A DNA stretch of 64,000 bases from DAOSWM01 sp035380045. Lineage in GTDB: Bacteria > Bacteroidota > Bacteroidia > Bacteroidales > Tenuifilaceae. Under the pieces are notes generated by a model that saw only the letters and a list, made by a program, of their open reading frames with translations, had not been told where the DNA came from and ran no database searches. The stretch lies in assembly GCA_035380045.1 (NCBI GenBank), contig DAOSWM010000001.1, forward strand, positions 71,764-135,763. Reading direction: 5' to 3'. A program made the translations under genes and the position numbers. This document shows, piece by piece, positions 8,065 to 17,036 of the stretch; position 1 is the first letter of the stretch; each line of letters opens with the position of its first letter.

Positions 8065-8913
8065 ATGGAAAAGAACACAAAACCCGCTAATGGCTTCCTG
8101 ATGTTACTTGTGCTTATTGCCATGCTGGCAATTGCAATTACAGGACTGGCTGTTTACGAGCAACTTTGGCTAATAAGTTTGCTTGTGCTGTTTGTTTTAC
8201 TTGCCCCCGGATTTGTTGTGGTGAATCCCAACGAGTCTGTAGTTTTAATTCTTTTCGGAAAGTACTGCGGTACTATTAAAGTTAATGGTTTCTTCTGGAC
8301 GAATCCGTTTATGGTAAAGAAACGCATTTCCTTACGAGCAAGGAATTTTGATGGGGAACCCATCAAGGTGAATGATAAGGTTGGTAACCCAATTATGATT
8401 GGCCTTGTGCTAGTATGGAGGGTTGAAGAAACCTTTAAGGCAGCCTTTGAGGTTGATGCTTACGAACGTTTCGTGGTTGTACAGAGCGATGCTGCATTGC
8501 GTAAGATGGCGGGAATGTATCCATATGATAACTTCGATAATGAGAGCGAGGATATCACGCTTAGAGCCAGTGGCGAGGAGGTGAATGCAAAGTTAGAGGA
8601 GGAGCTGCGTGAGCGCCTCGGGATTGCAGGTATTCAGGTGATTGAGGCTAGGATTAACTACATTGCATACGCATCTGAGATTGCAGGTGCAATGCTACGT
8701 AGGCAGCAGGCAACCGCTGTGGTAGCAGCCCGTGAAAAAATTGTTGAAGGAGCCGTAAGCATGGTTCAGCTTGCCCTTAATCAACTTTCTGAAAAAGAAA
8801 TTATTGATCTGGATGAGGACAAAAAGGCAGCCATGGTTAGCAACCTTATGGTTGTTCTTTGCTCCGATGAATCGGCCAGCCCGGTTATTAATGCTGGGAC
8901 ATTACATCAGTAA
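8065..8913 (+). CDS. SPFH/Band 7 (stomatin-like) membrane protein
   Basis: A 282-residue protein with two hydrophobic segments at about residues 10-28 and 32-50, then an SPFH domain that begins at FVVVNPNESVVLILFGKY and runs to about residue 210. A helical, Ala- and Glu-rich region follows (AGAMLRRQQATAVVAAREKI), typical of oligomerising stomatin or prohibitin proteins. Such proteins form membrane-associated rings and organise microdomains; the partner here is unknown. It is the first gene of a four-gene cluster with an Arc-like regulator, a zinc-ribbon protein and a DUF5652 membrane protein. Confidence 0.9.
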   Translation: MEKNTKPANGFLMLLVLIAMLAIAITGLAVYEQLWLISLLVLFVLLAPGFVVVNPNESVVLILFGKYCGTIKVNGFFWTNPFMVKKRISLRARNFDGEPIKVNDKVGNPIMIGLVLVWRVEETFKAAFEVDAYERFVVVQSDAALRKMAGMYPYDNFDNESEDITLRASGEEVNAKLEEELRERLGIAGIQVIEARINYIAYASEIAGAMLRRQQATAVVAAREKIVEGAVSMVQLALNQLSEKEIIDLDEDKKAAMVSNLMVVLCSDESASPVINAGTLHQ

Positions 8914-8950
8914 TCCGAAGAAGGGTATATGATATTATTTCAGATTATAA

Positions 8951-8957
8951 GAGGAGG
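8951..8957 (+). promoter_or_regulatory. Ribosome binding site of the Arc-like gene
   Basis: GAGGAGG ends 3 bases before the ATG at 8961. It is one of very few Shine-Dalgarno-like sites in the window and supports this start. Confidence 0.55.
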
Positions 8958-8960
8958 GAG

Positions 8961-9149
8961 ATGACAAAGAAAAAATCATTTGTGCTGCGGGTTGATCCGG
9001 AAAAGATGGAAGCGCTGGAAAAGTGGTCGGCCGATGAATTCCGTAGCATAAATGGTCAGATTGAATGGATTATTGATCAGGCATTAAAGAAAGCAGGGCG
9101 CTTGAAAAAGCAAAAACCGAACACTGATGTTAACAAAAAATTGATTTAA
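8961..9149 (+). CDS. Arc-like ribbon-helix-helix DNA-binding protein
   Basis: A 62-residue basic protein with the pattern of the Arc/MetJ fold: a short beta strand (KSFVLRVDPEK) followed by two helices (MEALEKWSADEFRS, INGQIEWIIDQALKKA). Such proteins bind DNA as dimers through the paired beta strand. The gene lies 47 bases after the SPFH gene and three bases before the zinc-ribbon gene. Arc-like genes next to SPFH genes recur in other bacteria, which supports a functional link. Its likely target is the ATATCA repeat in front of the SPFH gene. A toxin-antitoxin role is less likely because no toxin is adjacent. Confidence 0.85.
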   Translation: MTKKKSFVLRVDPEKMEALEKWSADEFRSINGQIEWIIDQALKKAGRLKKQKPNTDVNKKLI

Positions 9150-9151
9150 AT

Positions 9152-9367
9152 ATGAAAATGGTACACTCCAAACAACCATGCCCAAAGTGCGGTTGTAGAG
9201 AATTTGAGTTAAGCGAAGCCCACATGACCGGTGGCACGTTTACTAAGCTTTTCAACATTCAGAACAGGAAGTTCAGCACCTTTACCTGCACAAAATGTAA
9301 GTACACTGAATTCTACCAGATTCCATCGAGTAGTGTTCTTAACTTTTTAGACTTTTTTACCAACTAA
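9152..9367 (+). CDS. Zinc-ribbon protein, DUF2082 type
   Basis: A 71-residue protein with CPKC at about residues 10-13 and CTKC at 46-49, the two zinc knuckles of the short nucleic-acid-binding-like ribbon family DUF2082. The intervening segment EAHMTGGTFTKLFNIQNRKF is typical of that family. Function is unknown. It follows the Arc-like gene by 2 bases, so they are probably translationally coupled, and it is followed after 12 bases by a small membrane protein. Confidence 0.8.
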   Translation: MKMVHSKQPCPKCGCREFELSEAHMTGGTFTKLFNIQNRKFSTFTCTKCKYTEFYQIPSSSVLNFLDFFTN

Positions 9368-9379
9368 ATAAAAGATAAT

Positions 9380-9580
9380 ATGGATTTTATTGGAACACCT
9401 TGGTTTTATGTTGCAATAATATTTTTTGCGACATGGGAGATGGTTTGGAAACTTATTGCACTTTGGCGTTCAGCACGAAATAATCAATTAGCGTGGTTTG
9501 TGTGCATTGGAATTTTTAACACCATTGGAATTCTTCCAATAGTTTACCTTCTAACCCATAAAAAGAATGCAACGGATTAA
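9380..9580 (+). CDS. DUF5652-like small membrane protein
   Basis: A 66-residue protein with two hydrophobic helices (about residues 7-28 and 38-58) separated by the polar turn WRSARNNQLAW. The layout and the motif ATWEMVWKLIALWRSARN fit the DUF5652 family of phospholipase_D-nuclease N-terminal-like membrane proteins. It is the last gene of the SPFH cluster and its stop overlaps the convergent rsmE by 4 bases. Function unknown; a membrane partner of the SPFH protein is conceivable. Confidence 0.75.
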   Translation: MDFIGTPWFYVAIIFFATWEMVWKLIALWRSARNNQLAWFVCIGIFNTIGILPIVYLLTHKKNATD

Positions 9581-10281
9581 GGTTCGTTTGTAAGGTTTGA
9601 AAGAGTACAGGCAACTACCGCAGCGGTTTCGGTTCGAAGTCGGGCAGCTCCAAGGCCCACTTCAACGAAACCATTGCTTTTTGCTTCAGCAACTTCTTTG
9701 GGCGAGAAATCACCCTCGGGGCCAATCAAGAACAGGATACTCTTGTTTTTTGAAATGAAATTTTTTGCATGAGTACTTGAGTATTCACCACAGTAGGCAA
9801 TAAGCTTTAGTTCCTCGCTTGAGTTTCCCAACAGCTTGTTAAAAGGAGTAATTGGGTTTAGCTTGGGAAGGAAAGCTTTAACCGACTGCTTCATGGCAGC
9901 AACTATAACCCGCTCAAGCCGATCGATATTCACTGTCTTTCTTTCGGAATGCTCACACAGAATTGGCGTGATTTCGTCAACACCAATTTCAGTAGCTTTC
10001 TCTAGAAACCATTCGAACCGGTCGATGTTTTTTGTAGGCGCAACCGCCATATGTAGATGGAAATTACGTTTTCCGAAATTTTCTTCCTTACGATTCACAG
10101 ATACTAGGCAGCGTTTTGGATTTGGGTCGATAATTGAACATGAAAAAAAATTCCCCTTTCCATCAACAATACAGAGGGGATCGTCCTGTGACAAACGCAG
10201 AACACGAATGCAGTGTTTCGATTCCTCCTCGGAAAGCGTTACTATGGTTCCCGAAATTTCAGAAATATAAAAAATTTGCAT
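9577..10281 (-). CDS. rsmE: 16S rRNA (uracil1498-N3)-methyltransferase
   Basis: A 234-residue SPOUT-class methyltransferase that methylates U1498 of 16S rRNA. An N-terminal PUA-like domain (ESKHCIRVLRLSQDD) precedes the catalytic domain, which shows KATEIGVDEI, the SAM-binding IGPEGDFSPKE and the knot-forming LGAARLRTETAAV. Length is normal for the family. It is divergent from a phosphodiesterase gene with only 43 bases between the starts, and a TAACTTTG box at 10300-10307 with TTTC 19 bases upstream would drive it. Confidence 0.95.
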   Translation of the reverse strand: MQIFYISEISGTIVTLSEEESKHCIRVLRLSQDDPLCIVDGKGNFFSCSIIDPNPKRCLVSVNRKEENFGKRNFHLHMAVAPTKNIDRFEWFLEKATEIGVDEITPILCEHSERKTVNIDRLERVIVAAMKQSVKAFLPKLNPITPFNKLLGNSSEELKLIAYCGEYSSTHAKNFISKNKSILFLIGPEGDFSPKEVAEAKSNGFVEVGLGAARLRTETAAVVACTLSNLTNEP

Positions 10282-10330
10282 TTACCTTTGTGTTTTATGC
10301 AAAGTTAGCAAATACGAATTAAAGATGAAA
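10257..10330. promoter_or_regulatory. Overlapping divergent promoters, rsmE and phosphodiesterase
   Basis: On the plus strand TACCTTTG at 10283-10290 is preceded by TTTC 22 bases upstream. On the minus strand TAACTTTG at 10300-10307 is preceded by TTTC at 19 bases. The two -7 boxes are only 9 bases apart, so polymerases would interfere with each other. Confidence 0.5.
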
Positions 10331-10819
10331 CGAATTGGTGTAATAAGCGATACGCATGGTCATTGGGACGAAAAGTTGGCAAATTTTTTAAACTCATGCG
10401 ACGAAATTTGGCATGCCGGAGATATCGGAAATATTAAAACCGCCGAAACAATTTCAGAGTTAAAACCTTTAAAAGCAGTACATGGGAATATTGATGATGC
10501 TCGGGTTCGGAATGAGTATCCTCAGTTCCAGAGGTTTCATTGTGAAGATGTTGACGTTTTAATAACCCATATTGGAGGATACCCTGGGAAGTACGAACGT
10601 AACGTTCGTGATATTTTCGATGAGAACCCTCCAACGCTTTTTATATGTGGGCATTCGCATATTCTGAAAGTAATGTTCGACAAGAAGTATAACCTGCTCC
10701 ATATCAATCCGGGTGCAGCAGGTAGAAGCGGGTTTCATCAGGTTCGAACCGCAGTACGTTTCGGTATTGAAGGCAAAAACATTACAAACCTGGAAGTTTT
10801 AGAACTTCCAAAGCACTAG
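10325..10819 (+). CDS. YfcE/MJ0936-family metallophosphodiesterase
   Basis: A 164-residue calcineurin-like phosphoesterase with all dimetal motifs in order: ISDTHG (residues 7-12), HAGDIG, HGNIDD, THIGG and GHSHI, followed by HINPGAAGR. Proteins of this family hydrolyse phosphodiesters such as bis-pNPP in vitro; the physiological substrate is unknown. Length matches the family (about 165). It is transcribed away from rsmE and converges on the large secreted protein, 12 bases separating the stops. Confidence 0.9.
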   Translation: MKRIGVISDTHGHWDEKLANFLNSCDEIWHAGDIGNIKTAETISELKPLKAVHGNIDDARVRNEYPQFQRFHCEDVDVLITHIGGYPGKYERNVRDIFDENPPTLFICGHSHILKVMFDKKYNLLHINPGAAGRSGFHQVRTAVRFGIEGKNITNLEVLELPKH

Positions 10820-10831
10820 GAGCGAACAAGT

Positions 10832-13800
10832 TTACTCTTCATCATTTTCTGAGGAGGTGCTAGTAGGGGCTATCCCTGTAAGTTCTGCATACCTTTCCTT
10901 AACCCGGGCAAGCTCTCGTTTTGTTCCTACCACAAAGTTGAAAGGTATTTGGCCTGGTTTAACCTTCACTTTCCTTTCTCTGGATTTCATTTGCTTTATG
11001 GGCTCAGTAAATGCAGGGTTGTGTGACGAAACCTGCATTGAGCCACGGTTGTAGTAGAAGTAGTAGTATTTATCGTTTGATAGCTGGAAGTACATCATAA
11101 GCCAGTCACCGCTTCCACGTTTCAGTATCTCAATAAACCCGTCAACTTTTTTGTTCACTTGAACTCCTCCAAGGGTTCCTACACCAATTTTTCCATAGGA
11201 AACGAAGGAACGGTTTTTTGGATCCCACTTCATTTTTAGGTCGCTGAATGTAATGGTGCTTTCTAAGCCTTTAGGGATTTCGCTCATGGCTCCAAACAGT
11301 TTTATTTGGTTTATTGCGGCTTGGGCAACTTCATAATCAGTACGCTCGAAAAGTGTTTTAGTAAATACTTTTCTGTTTAAGTCAACAGAAGGAAGTCCCT
11401 GGCTTAGCAGCTCGGTGGCCATTGCTTGGAGAGAAACCTGATTAAAGTGAAAATCGAGTGATTGGATAATATCAAAGGTAAGGGTACTATCCTCCACTTT
11501 GTGAATAAGTTCGCCTGTGGTTGTGTTTTTTATTTGTCCTAAGTTTACAGGGAAGTTAACAGTCCCATCACTGAAAATCATGCAGAAATCTTTGGCGAGG
11601 CTAATTAAATTTCCGGTGGTATCGGGGTTTTGAATTTTTTCCTTTGAGCCAATCATAAACCTATGGCTGTTACTGTTATAGTGAAGGTACCCGCTAGCAG
11701 GAATTAACGATTTATCCTGATACTCTTTTCTTCCTGAAACCAGAGCCGGGTAAAGGTGTGTTGAATCGGAGTTGATTACGCTACCGTTCATAAGGTAAAC
11801 CAGGTTCATGTTAACAGGTTCATCTGGTATAGGGATAAAGATTTCGTTCGGGTTTATCTCTGCTTTGAATTTTAACCAGCTTGATTTAACCTGAGCGCAA
11901 GGATGTAGAGGTTTTGCACCGCCGTTAAACTCCCAAAACTTATTTGTAGCAAGCAAATCAACTTGTCCTGCATATGCAAAGTTTGGACTAAGTTTAAAGC
12001 TATCGGGTTCAGTGATTGATGCGTTAGCAATTGTGATGCCATCGGGGTTCACTTTAATATCCTTTAGCAAGACAGTTTGAATAGAGTCGTTCTCGTCAAC
12101 GTAGTCAATTAACCCCTTTGCGTAGTATTTGCTACGGCTCGGAATGGTTAGGTTGGCATCGTAAATTCTGTGATACTTGTTTGTGTAGTTAGCCGTTATC
12201 ACCGATTGTTTAAGGGGTAACATTCGTTTTTTTGCTTCAACTTCAACCTTTTGCTTGTAGGGTTGAATTATTGCGTCAGCAACAATAAGGTATCGCACAG
12301 AATCGGCTTTAAGGTTGGAACTTTCGAGGTTATAAGTTGCTTTTGGTGCGAAGAAGTATAGCGAATCCTCTTCGTTATGGATTGAGTAAAATAGCGAGCC
12401 CGGAGGAATGCTGTCTTTATCAACCATTCCTCTAACGTAAAATTTATCAAGTTCCATAGCTTCCTGGTATGCGGGAGTTGCCAGGGTAAGCTCATTCTTA
12501 TCCATCTTCCATGTGAACATGTCCATGTGTGATTTGTACATAAGTGGTTCGAAATGAGCAAATATACTTTCGTTTATTTTTCTGAATTCACCTTCACGTG
12601 CTTTCATATCAACGAAAGCTTTCAGCATGTCTGCTATGAAAGCGGGTTCGTTTTTCGAGGGAACATCTAGCTCAAGGTATGTTTTTTCAGACTTAAAGTT
12701 AAGGGCGTTAAACTCGTAAAGTTCAGATTTTAAACGTCCTTTATACAAGTCTATCATTCCATTGCCCGTTAGCCCGAGCGGTTGAAGGGTTAAGTTTCCG
12801 TATAGTTTTGCATTGTTTGAGAAAACTTCAAAAGGAGTACCGCCCTTGTAGGCGTAAAGAATATCCTGGTATGGTTTCCATTTCACAATATGATTTTTAC
12901 CGAGCACCTCAGGGTATTCAATCCCTGAATCCTGGTAGTCAACCGTGAATTCGGTGGCAAGTGTTCCAGTGGAGTCGGGGAAAAAGTATAGATTATCGGA
13001 TTTGGTTCGAGATGTGATATAGGTGAGTTCACCTACTCCCCTTAACCCTTCGTTGCTTAAATCAATTTGATTATAAAATTTACCTTTTCCTTGATAGATA
13101 GGCATTCCTTCCTCGGGAAGGTTTCGAACAAATCCTAACGAGTTGTCAGGACGAAGAACCAGAGAATCCTCAATGGGAGCAAAAATATCGGCAGAGTAGA
13201 GAGTCCCAATAAAGTTCATGTCCTTCTGGTCGAATTTGTTTATGTTTTTAAAGGTAAACGGATATATTTCGAAGTAGAAGTTCTCGCGGTTATAAACGCC
13301 GTTATGAATCCTCTGGTCATCGTAGTAAACGAAAGAGTTCTTTGTGCTTTTGAATATTGGGTAATCCGGGTTTTTAATCAATCCCGATTTGTTGAAGGGT
13401 TTATCAATAAGGATTTCACCAGTAATATTTTCGAGCGTGCTGGTAACGCTATTCAGTACGTTTCGGCCGTAGAAGTCGAAGTTTGCGGTTTGGTAATCGA
13501 GTTTAAGTGAGTCGATGGAGGCCAGCTCGAAGCTGAAGTTGGTGTAGTCGAAGTTGAAATCTTTTCCGTAGAATGTGAAGAGGCCGGCTCTAACCACACC
13601 ATCGAATTCGAAGTCGCGATTTTTTTTAAGAATAACCCTTCGCATTGCTGGGTATATATATACATTCTGCGAGTCGCTTACTGAGATATTCTCAACGCCG
13701 TTTATTGCCATCTCGTATGAGTTGAGGTTCAGGATAGCGTTGGGAACCTTATCGGCTGTTGACGAGCTGAAACGGATAACATCGTAGTCAATACGTTTGT

Positions 13801-15394
13801 CCCTGGCTTTAATGGCATCGTAAAGTTTAGGAAGGGCCTGTGCGGTTCCTGTTTCGGCATCGTAGTATATGTAGCCCAACATGGCGAGCCGCATGAGCTG
13901 AATACGGGTTTGCTCAACTGATTTGCGCATGTAAACCGAGAAATCGGGTGCCTGGAATGTTCTGGATTTTATCCTAATGGTAAAATTTGCTACAGCAAAC
14001 AGTGGGTGCTGCTCGTCGAAACCCATGAGCAGGTCGAAAGCTTCCTCGTTGAAGAAGTTGTTGGATTCGAAAGTGGAACGACCAAGCGATGAACCAATAG
14101 GAGGGCCAAAGACCATCTCATCGTCATCGATTTGCCAGCTGAGCTGGCCAAAATTAATTGAGAAGTTGTGGTAAGTGCTCGATATAGGGCTTTGCGTTGT
14201 TAAGAAATCGGTAGGAGAGAGGGTGAGCATTCTGTCTTTATCGTTGTATGAGAAACCCAGTCCCGTGTGGTATAGTGAGTCATTCTCAATTCGTATTCGA
14301 ACTGAAGCATCGTTTGAAACGATAAGCTGACGACGAAAAATGTATGTTCCTGATTCAATTCGAACGAATTCGGAACCATTACGTTTAATTTCAAACCTTG
14401 CGGGGTTTTCACGCGTTCCACTACCAATAAGTTGTGCGCCCATCATGTAGTACCCGCCGTCGTAGTCAACATTTTTGAAAAGGTCAACAATACGGTACCT
14501 TTGGCCGTAGGTTCGAAATTCCGGGAAGGGAATATTCTCAGGTTTTTTGTTTCTAACAATTTTATCAATCAGCCTTCCCTGCACGGGTTCTTTAAAGTAG
14601 TCGAGGTTTGTAAACCAAACCGAATCGGCTTCATAATCGTTTCTGTTTAAGTCGATAGTGTAGCTAGTTAATGTTGCAAATATTTCGTTAACAGGGAGTT
14701 GGCTTCGAATCCAGGTAACCCTCCCTCCCTTTCCATTCCATGTGTTATCTATCGGATTGTATTTACCTGTGGTGTTAAGGATTGCGATTGAGTCGTTTTC
14801 AGTTTTGCAGATTAAATCGGTTTTATCGAATTTAATGAGAAGCGTGGAATCCTTTCCCAGCTCGAATTTATAATGGTTGTTATTCCCTTTCCAAAGGAAG
14901 GAATGAGTGGATGTGATTGTGTTCTTATCGAACAGTGCAAGCGAGTTCGACAGGAAATTGCCAATCCAACCAATGCTGATTTTGGGGTTGTTGATGTACT
15001 TTTTTAGACCAATGTTCCAGTTAACATACTCTCGTTCAAGAACAAGGTTTTTGGGTAAACGTATAATTATTTGAATGTATGTGATGAAATGTTTTTTGCT
15101 GGTAACGGTTTTTTTGAGCATCCCATTCGCGATGGTAATTATTTCATTCTTCTGGTCGATGGTTAGGGAGTCGGAGTTCCAGAAAATGGTGAATTCTCTT
15201 AAGTCAAACTCTTCTTCAGGTAGCATTTGGTCCTTTAAAATTAGCAATAGCTCAACAGGAAATTGAGTAGGATCTTCAGAAAAACTTTCAATTTCCTGCC
15301 CCGCTGCTAGGTACGAGATACTTAAAGAATAAATCAGAGTTACTGAAAAAACGATCTGATTTACTAAACTCCGAAAACGCATTTTCTTGCTCAT
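10832..15394 (-). CDS. Giant exported protein of unknown function (1520 residues)
   Basis: This protein has a signal peptide (hydrophobic IVFSVTLIYSLSISYLAAG, then QE as likely start of the mature part) and no further membrane segment, so it should be periplasmic or bound to the outer membrane. The body looks beta-rich, with recurring phrases of the type F-x-G-x-(V/I)-x-A-G and strings of D-S-(V/L) typical of this phylum's secreted proteins; stretches such as LTGNGMIDLYKGRLKSELYE suggest stacked beta structure. The C-terminus is basic and ends in a Ser/Thr/Glu tail. No catalytic motif or named domain is recognised. It is followed 27 bases upstream by prmA on the same strand, so it may be the last gene of a tpiA-prmA transcript. 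Confidence 0.85.
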   Translation of the reverse strand: MSKKMRFRSLVNQIVFSVTLIYSLSISYLAAGQEIESFSEDPTQFPVELLLILKDQMLPEEEFDLREFTIFWNSDSLTIDQKNEIITIANGMLKKTVTSKKHFITYIQIIIRLPKNLVLEREYVNWNIGLKKYINNPKISIGWIGNFLSNSLALFDKNTITSTHSFLWKGNNNHYKFELGKDSTLLIKFDKTDLICKTENDSIAILNTTGKYNPIDNTWNGKGGRVTWIRSQLPVNEIFATLTSYTIDLNRNDYEADSVWFTNLDYFKEPVQGRLIDKIVRNKKPENIPFPEFRTYGQRYRIVDLFKNVDYDGGYYMMGAQLIGSGTRENPARFEIKRNGSEFVRIESGTYIFRRQLIVSNDASVRIRIENDSLYHTGLGFSYNDKDRMLTLSPTDFLTTQSPISSTYHNFSINFGQLSWQIDDDEMVFGPPIGSSLGRSTFESNNFFNEEAFDLLMGFDEQHPLFAVANFTIRIKSRTFQAPDFSVYMRKSVEQTRIQLMRLAMLGYIYYDAETGTAQALPKLYDAIKARDKRIDYDVIRFSSSTADKVPNAILNLNSYEMAINGVENISVSDSQNVYIYPAMRRVILKKNRDFEFDGVVRAGLFTFYGKDFNFDYTNFSFELASIDSLKLDYQTANFDFYGRNVLNSVTSTLENITGEILIDKPFNKSGLIKNPDYPIFKSTKNSFVYYDDQRIHNGVYNRENFYFEIYPFTFKNINKFDQKDMNFIGTLYSADIFAPIEDSLVLRPDNSLGFVRNLPEEGMPIYQGKGKFYNQIDLSNEGLRGVGELTYITSRTKSDNLYFFPDSTGTLATEFTVDYQDSGIEYPEVLGKNHIVKWKPYQDILYAYKGGTPFEVFSNNAKLYGNLTLQPLGLTGNGMIDLYKGRLKSELYEFNALNFKSEKTYLELDVPSKNEPAFIADMLKAFVDMKAREGEFRKINESIFAHFEPLMYKSHMDMFTWKMDKNELTLATPAYQEAMELDKFYVRGMVDKDSIPPGSLFYSIHNEEDSLYFFAPKATYNLESSNLKADSVRYLIVADAIIQPYKQKVEVEAKKRMLPLKQSVITANYTNKYHRIYDANLTIPSRSKYYAKGLIDYVDENDSIQTVLLKDIKVNPDGITIANASITEPDSFKLSPNFAYAGQVDLLATNKFWEFNGGAKPLHPCAQVKSSWLKFKAEINPNEIFIPIPDEPVNMNLVYLMNGSVINSDSTHLYPALVSGRKEYQDKSLIPASGYLHYNSNSHRFMIGSKEKIQNPDTTGNLISLAKDFCMIFSDGTVNFPVNLGQIKNTTTGELIHKVEDSTLTFDIIQSLDFHFNQVSLQAMATELLSQGLPSVDLNRKVFTKTLFERTDYEVAQAAINQIKLFGAMSEIPKGLESTITFSDLKMKWDPKNRSFVSYGKIGVGTLGGVQVNKKVDGFIEILKRGSGDWLMMYFQLSNDKYYYFYYNRGSMQVSSHNPAFTEPIKQMKSRERKVKVKPGQIPFNFVVGTKRELARVKERYAELTGIAPTSTSSENDEE

Positions 15395-15421
15395 ATTCTC
15401 CTGTTTTTGGAAAGATACAGT

Positions 15422-16261
15422 TTATTTCTTTACAAACTTTATCATTACCCAGTCGTTGCGTAAATTAGTTTTAACCTTCTCAAATCCTGCCTTGGTTGCA
15501 GTTTCGGTAATCGTGTCAATGTCAGACTTAAGAATTCCGCTTACTAAAAGTAAGCCATTGCTACTTATGCTCTTGTAGTATTGTGATAAATCCTTCAGTA
15601 GAACGTTTAGGTTAATGTTTGCGAGAATTACATCGAATTTCTTACCAACAATTGTTGTAACATCGCCCTGCTCAACAACAATATTTTTACAGGCATTTGC
15701 ATGGGTGTTTTCAAAGGAATTTTTGGTTGCCCACTCGTCAATATCGATTGCCAGTATTTTGGCTGCGCCAAGTTTTTCTGCAATAATGGCTAGTATTCCA
15801 GTACCACAGCCCATGTCGAGAACAGCTTTCCCTTGTACTTCAATATCAAAAAGTTCTCGTACCATAAGCCATGTTGTTTGGTGGTGACCGGTTCCGAACG
15901 ACATTTTTGGCTCAATTACAATCTCGAGCTCACAATCACTTCCGGTTGGGTGAAAAGGGGCTCTAATACGACAAAAATTTTCAACAGTTATTGGTTCAAA
16001 GTTCGATTCCCAAAGCTCGTTCCAGTTTTTATCCTCAAAAATTTGGTGCGTTAATTCGTACTTGTAATTACCTAATAAAAATTCCTTTACCAATAATTCA
16101 GTACGATTTAAGTCGAATACTTTTTCAGGTATGTACCCTAGGAATCCCTCGTTGGTTTCGGAGAAGCTATCGTAACCAATTTCTGCGAGTTTGGCTATAA
16201 GAATTTCTACGAGTTGCTCGTTGAAGGGATTTAGGGAGATGCAAATTTCTGTGTACCTCAT
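15422..16261 (-). CDS. prmA: Ribosomal protein L11 methyltransferase
   Basis: A 279-residue class I methyltransferase that trimethylates ribosomal protein L11. The PrmA-specific substrate region includes FGTGHHQTT; the SAM-binding motif is LDMGCGTGILAI and the later motif is ANINLNVL. I chose ATG at 16261 (protein MRYTEICISL) rather than the longer frame, because that ATG begins one base after the tpiA stop; the longer frame would overlap tpiA. A tight tpiA-prmA operon is therefore likely. Confidence 0.93.
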   Translation of the reverse strand: MRYTEICISLNPFNEQLVEILIAKLAEIGYDSFSETNEGFLGYIPEKVFDLNRTELLVKEFLLGNYKYELTHQIFEDKNWNELWESNFEPITVENFCRIRAPFHPTGSDCELEIVIEPKMSFGTGHHQTTWLMVRELFDIEVQGKAVLDMGCGTGILAIIAEKLGAAKILAIDIDEWATKNSFENTHANACKNIVVEQGDVTTIVGKKFDVILANINLNVLLKDLSQYYKSISSNGLLLVSGILKSDIDTITETATKAGFEKVKTNLRNDWVMIKFVKK

Positions 16262-16262
16262 G

Positions 16263-17024
16263 CTACGATGGGAATGATTTTGCGATAGCAATAAAATCGT
16301 TAGCCACTAGCGATGCGCCACCAATTAGCCCTCCGTCAACATCGGGTTTTGTGAAAATTTCCTTAGCGTTGCTAGGCTTGCAGCTTCCGCCGTAAAGAAT
16401 GCTCAAGTTTTCAGCAATTTCTTTTCCGAATTTTTTCTCAATTATACTGCGGATAAATGCATGCATTTCCTGTGCTTGTTCTGGGGAAGCGGTGCGTCCG
16501 GTACCAATGGCCCAAACGGGTTCGTATGCAATTACAATTTGTAAAATTTCCTCTTTTGATAACCTGAGCAAGGTTTCTGCAATTTGTTTTTCTACAACAT
16601 GAAAATGATTGTTTGATTCCCTCTCATTGAGTTTTTCTCCACAGCAGAAAATGGGAGTGAGGTTGTTGCTTAGAACCTGGTTTACCTTTCCAAGCAAAGT
16701 TTCGTTCGATTCGTTGAAGTACTCCCTTCGTTCTGAGTGTCCAACTATTACGTGGGTTACTCCAGAACTTGCAAGCATGCTTGCAGAAACTTCACCCGTG
16801 AAGGCTCCCTTTTCCCATTCAGCGCAATTCTGGCTTCCAACCCGAAGAGGGCTTCCCTGTGATATTTTTGAAATTTCGGTAATGTGTGTGAATGGAGGGA
16901 TTACAATAATTTCAATGTTGGCAGGCGCTTGTTTGAGCAACGATTTTACCTGTTCGGCAAGGTTTTTTCCCTCTGAGAGGGAGGTGTTCATTTTCCAGTT
17001 TCCTGCTACAATTTGTTTTCTCAT
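16263..17024 (-). CDS. tpiA: Triosephosphate isomerase
   Basis: A 253-residue glycolytic enzyme interconverting dihydroxyacetone phosphate and glyceraldehyde 3-phosphate. GNWKMN contains the catalytic Lys, VIVGHSERR the catalytic His, and AYEPVWAIGTG the catalytic Glu; the phosphate-binding C-terminal GLIGGASL is present. The start at 17024 gives MRKQIVAGNWKMN, the usual N-terminus. A longer frame would run into a palindromic repeat upstream and is rejected. It is followed immediately by prmA. Confidence 0.96.
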   Translation of the reverse strand: MRKQIVAGNWKMNTSLSEGKNLAEQVKSLLKQAPANIEIIVIPPFTHITEISKISQGSPLRVGSQNCAEWEKGAFTGEVSASMLASSGVTHVIVGHSERREYFNESNETLLGKVNQVLSNNLTPIFCCGEKLNERESNNHFHVVEKQIAETLLRLSKEEILQIVIAYEPVWAIGTGRTASPEQAQEMHAFIRSIIEKKFGKEIAENLSILYGGSCKPSNAKEIFTKPDVDGGLIGGASLVANDFIAIAKSFPS

Positions 17025-17036
17025 ATTGTTGTTTGA

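Noticed and set aside
9836..10270. A 144-codon frame opposite rsmE
   Set aside because: Fully inside a well-supported gene on the other strand; composition reflects its codons.
13304..14427. Several frames of 60-75 codons antisense to the giant protein
   Set aside because: They are mirror frames of a long coding region with no ribosome site, motif or conservation to support them.
15990..16020. GTTCGATTCC-like stretch resembling a tRNA T arm
   Set aside because: It lies within prmA codons and no other tRNA arms can be fitted around it.
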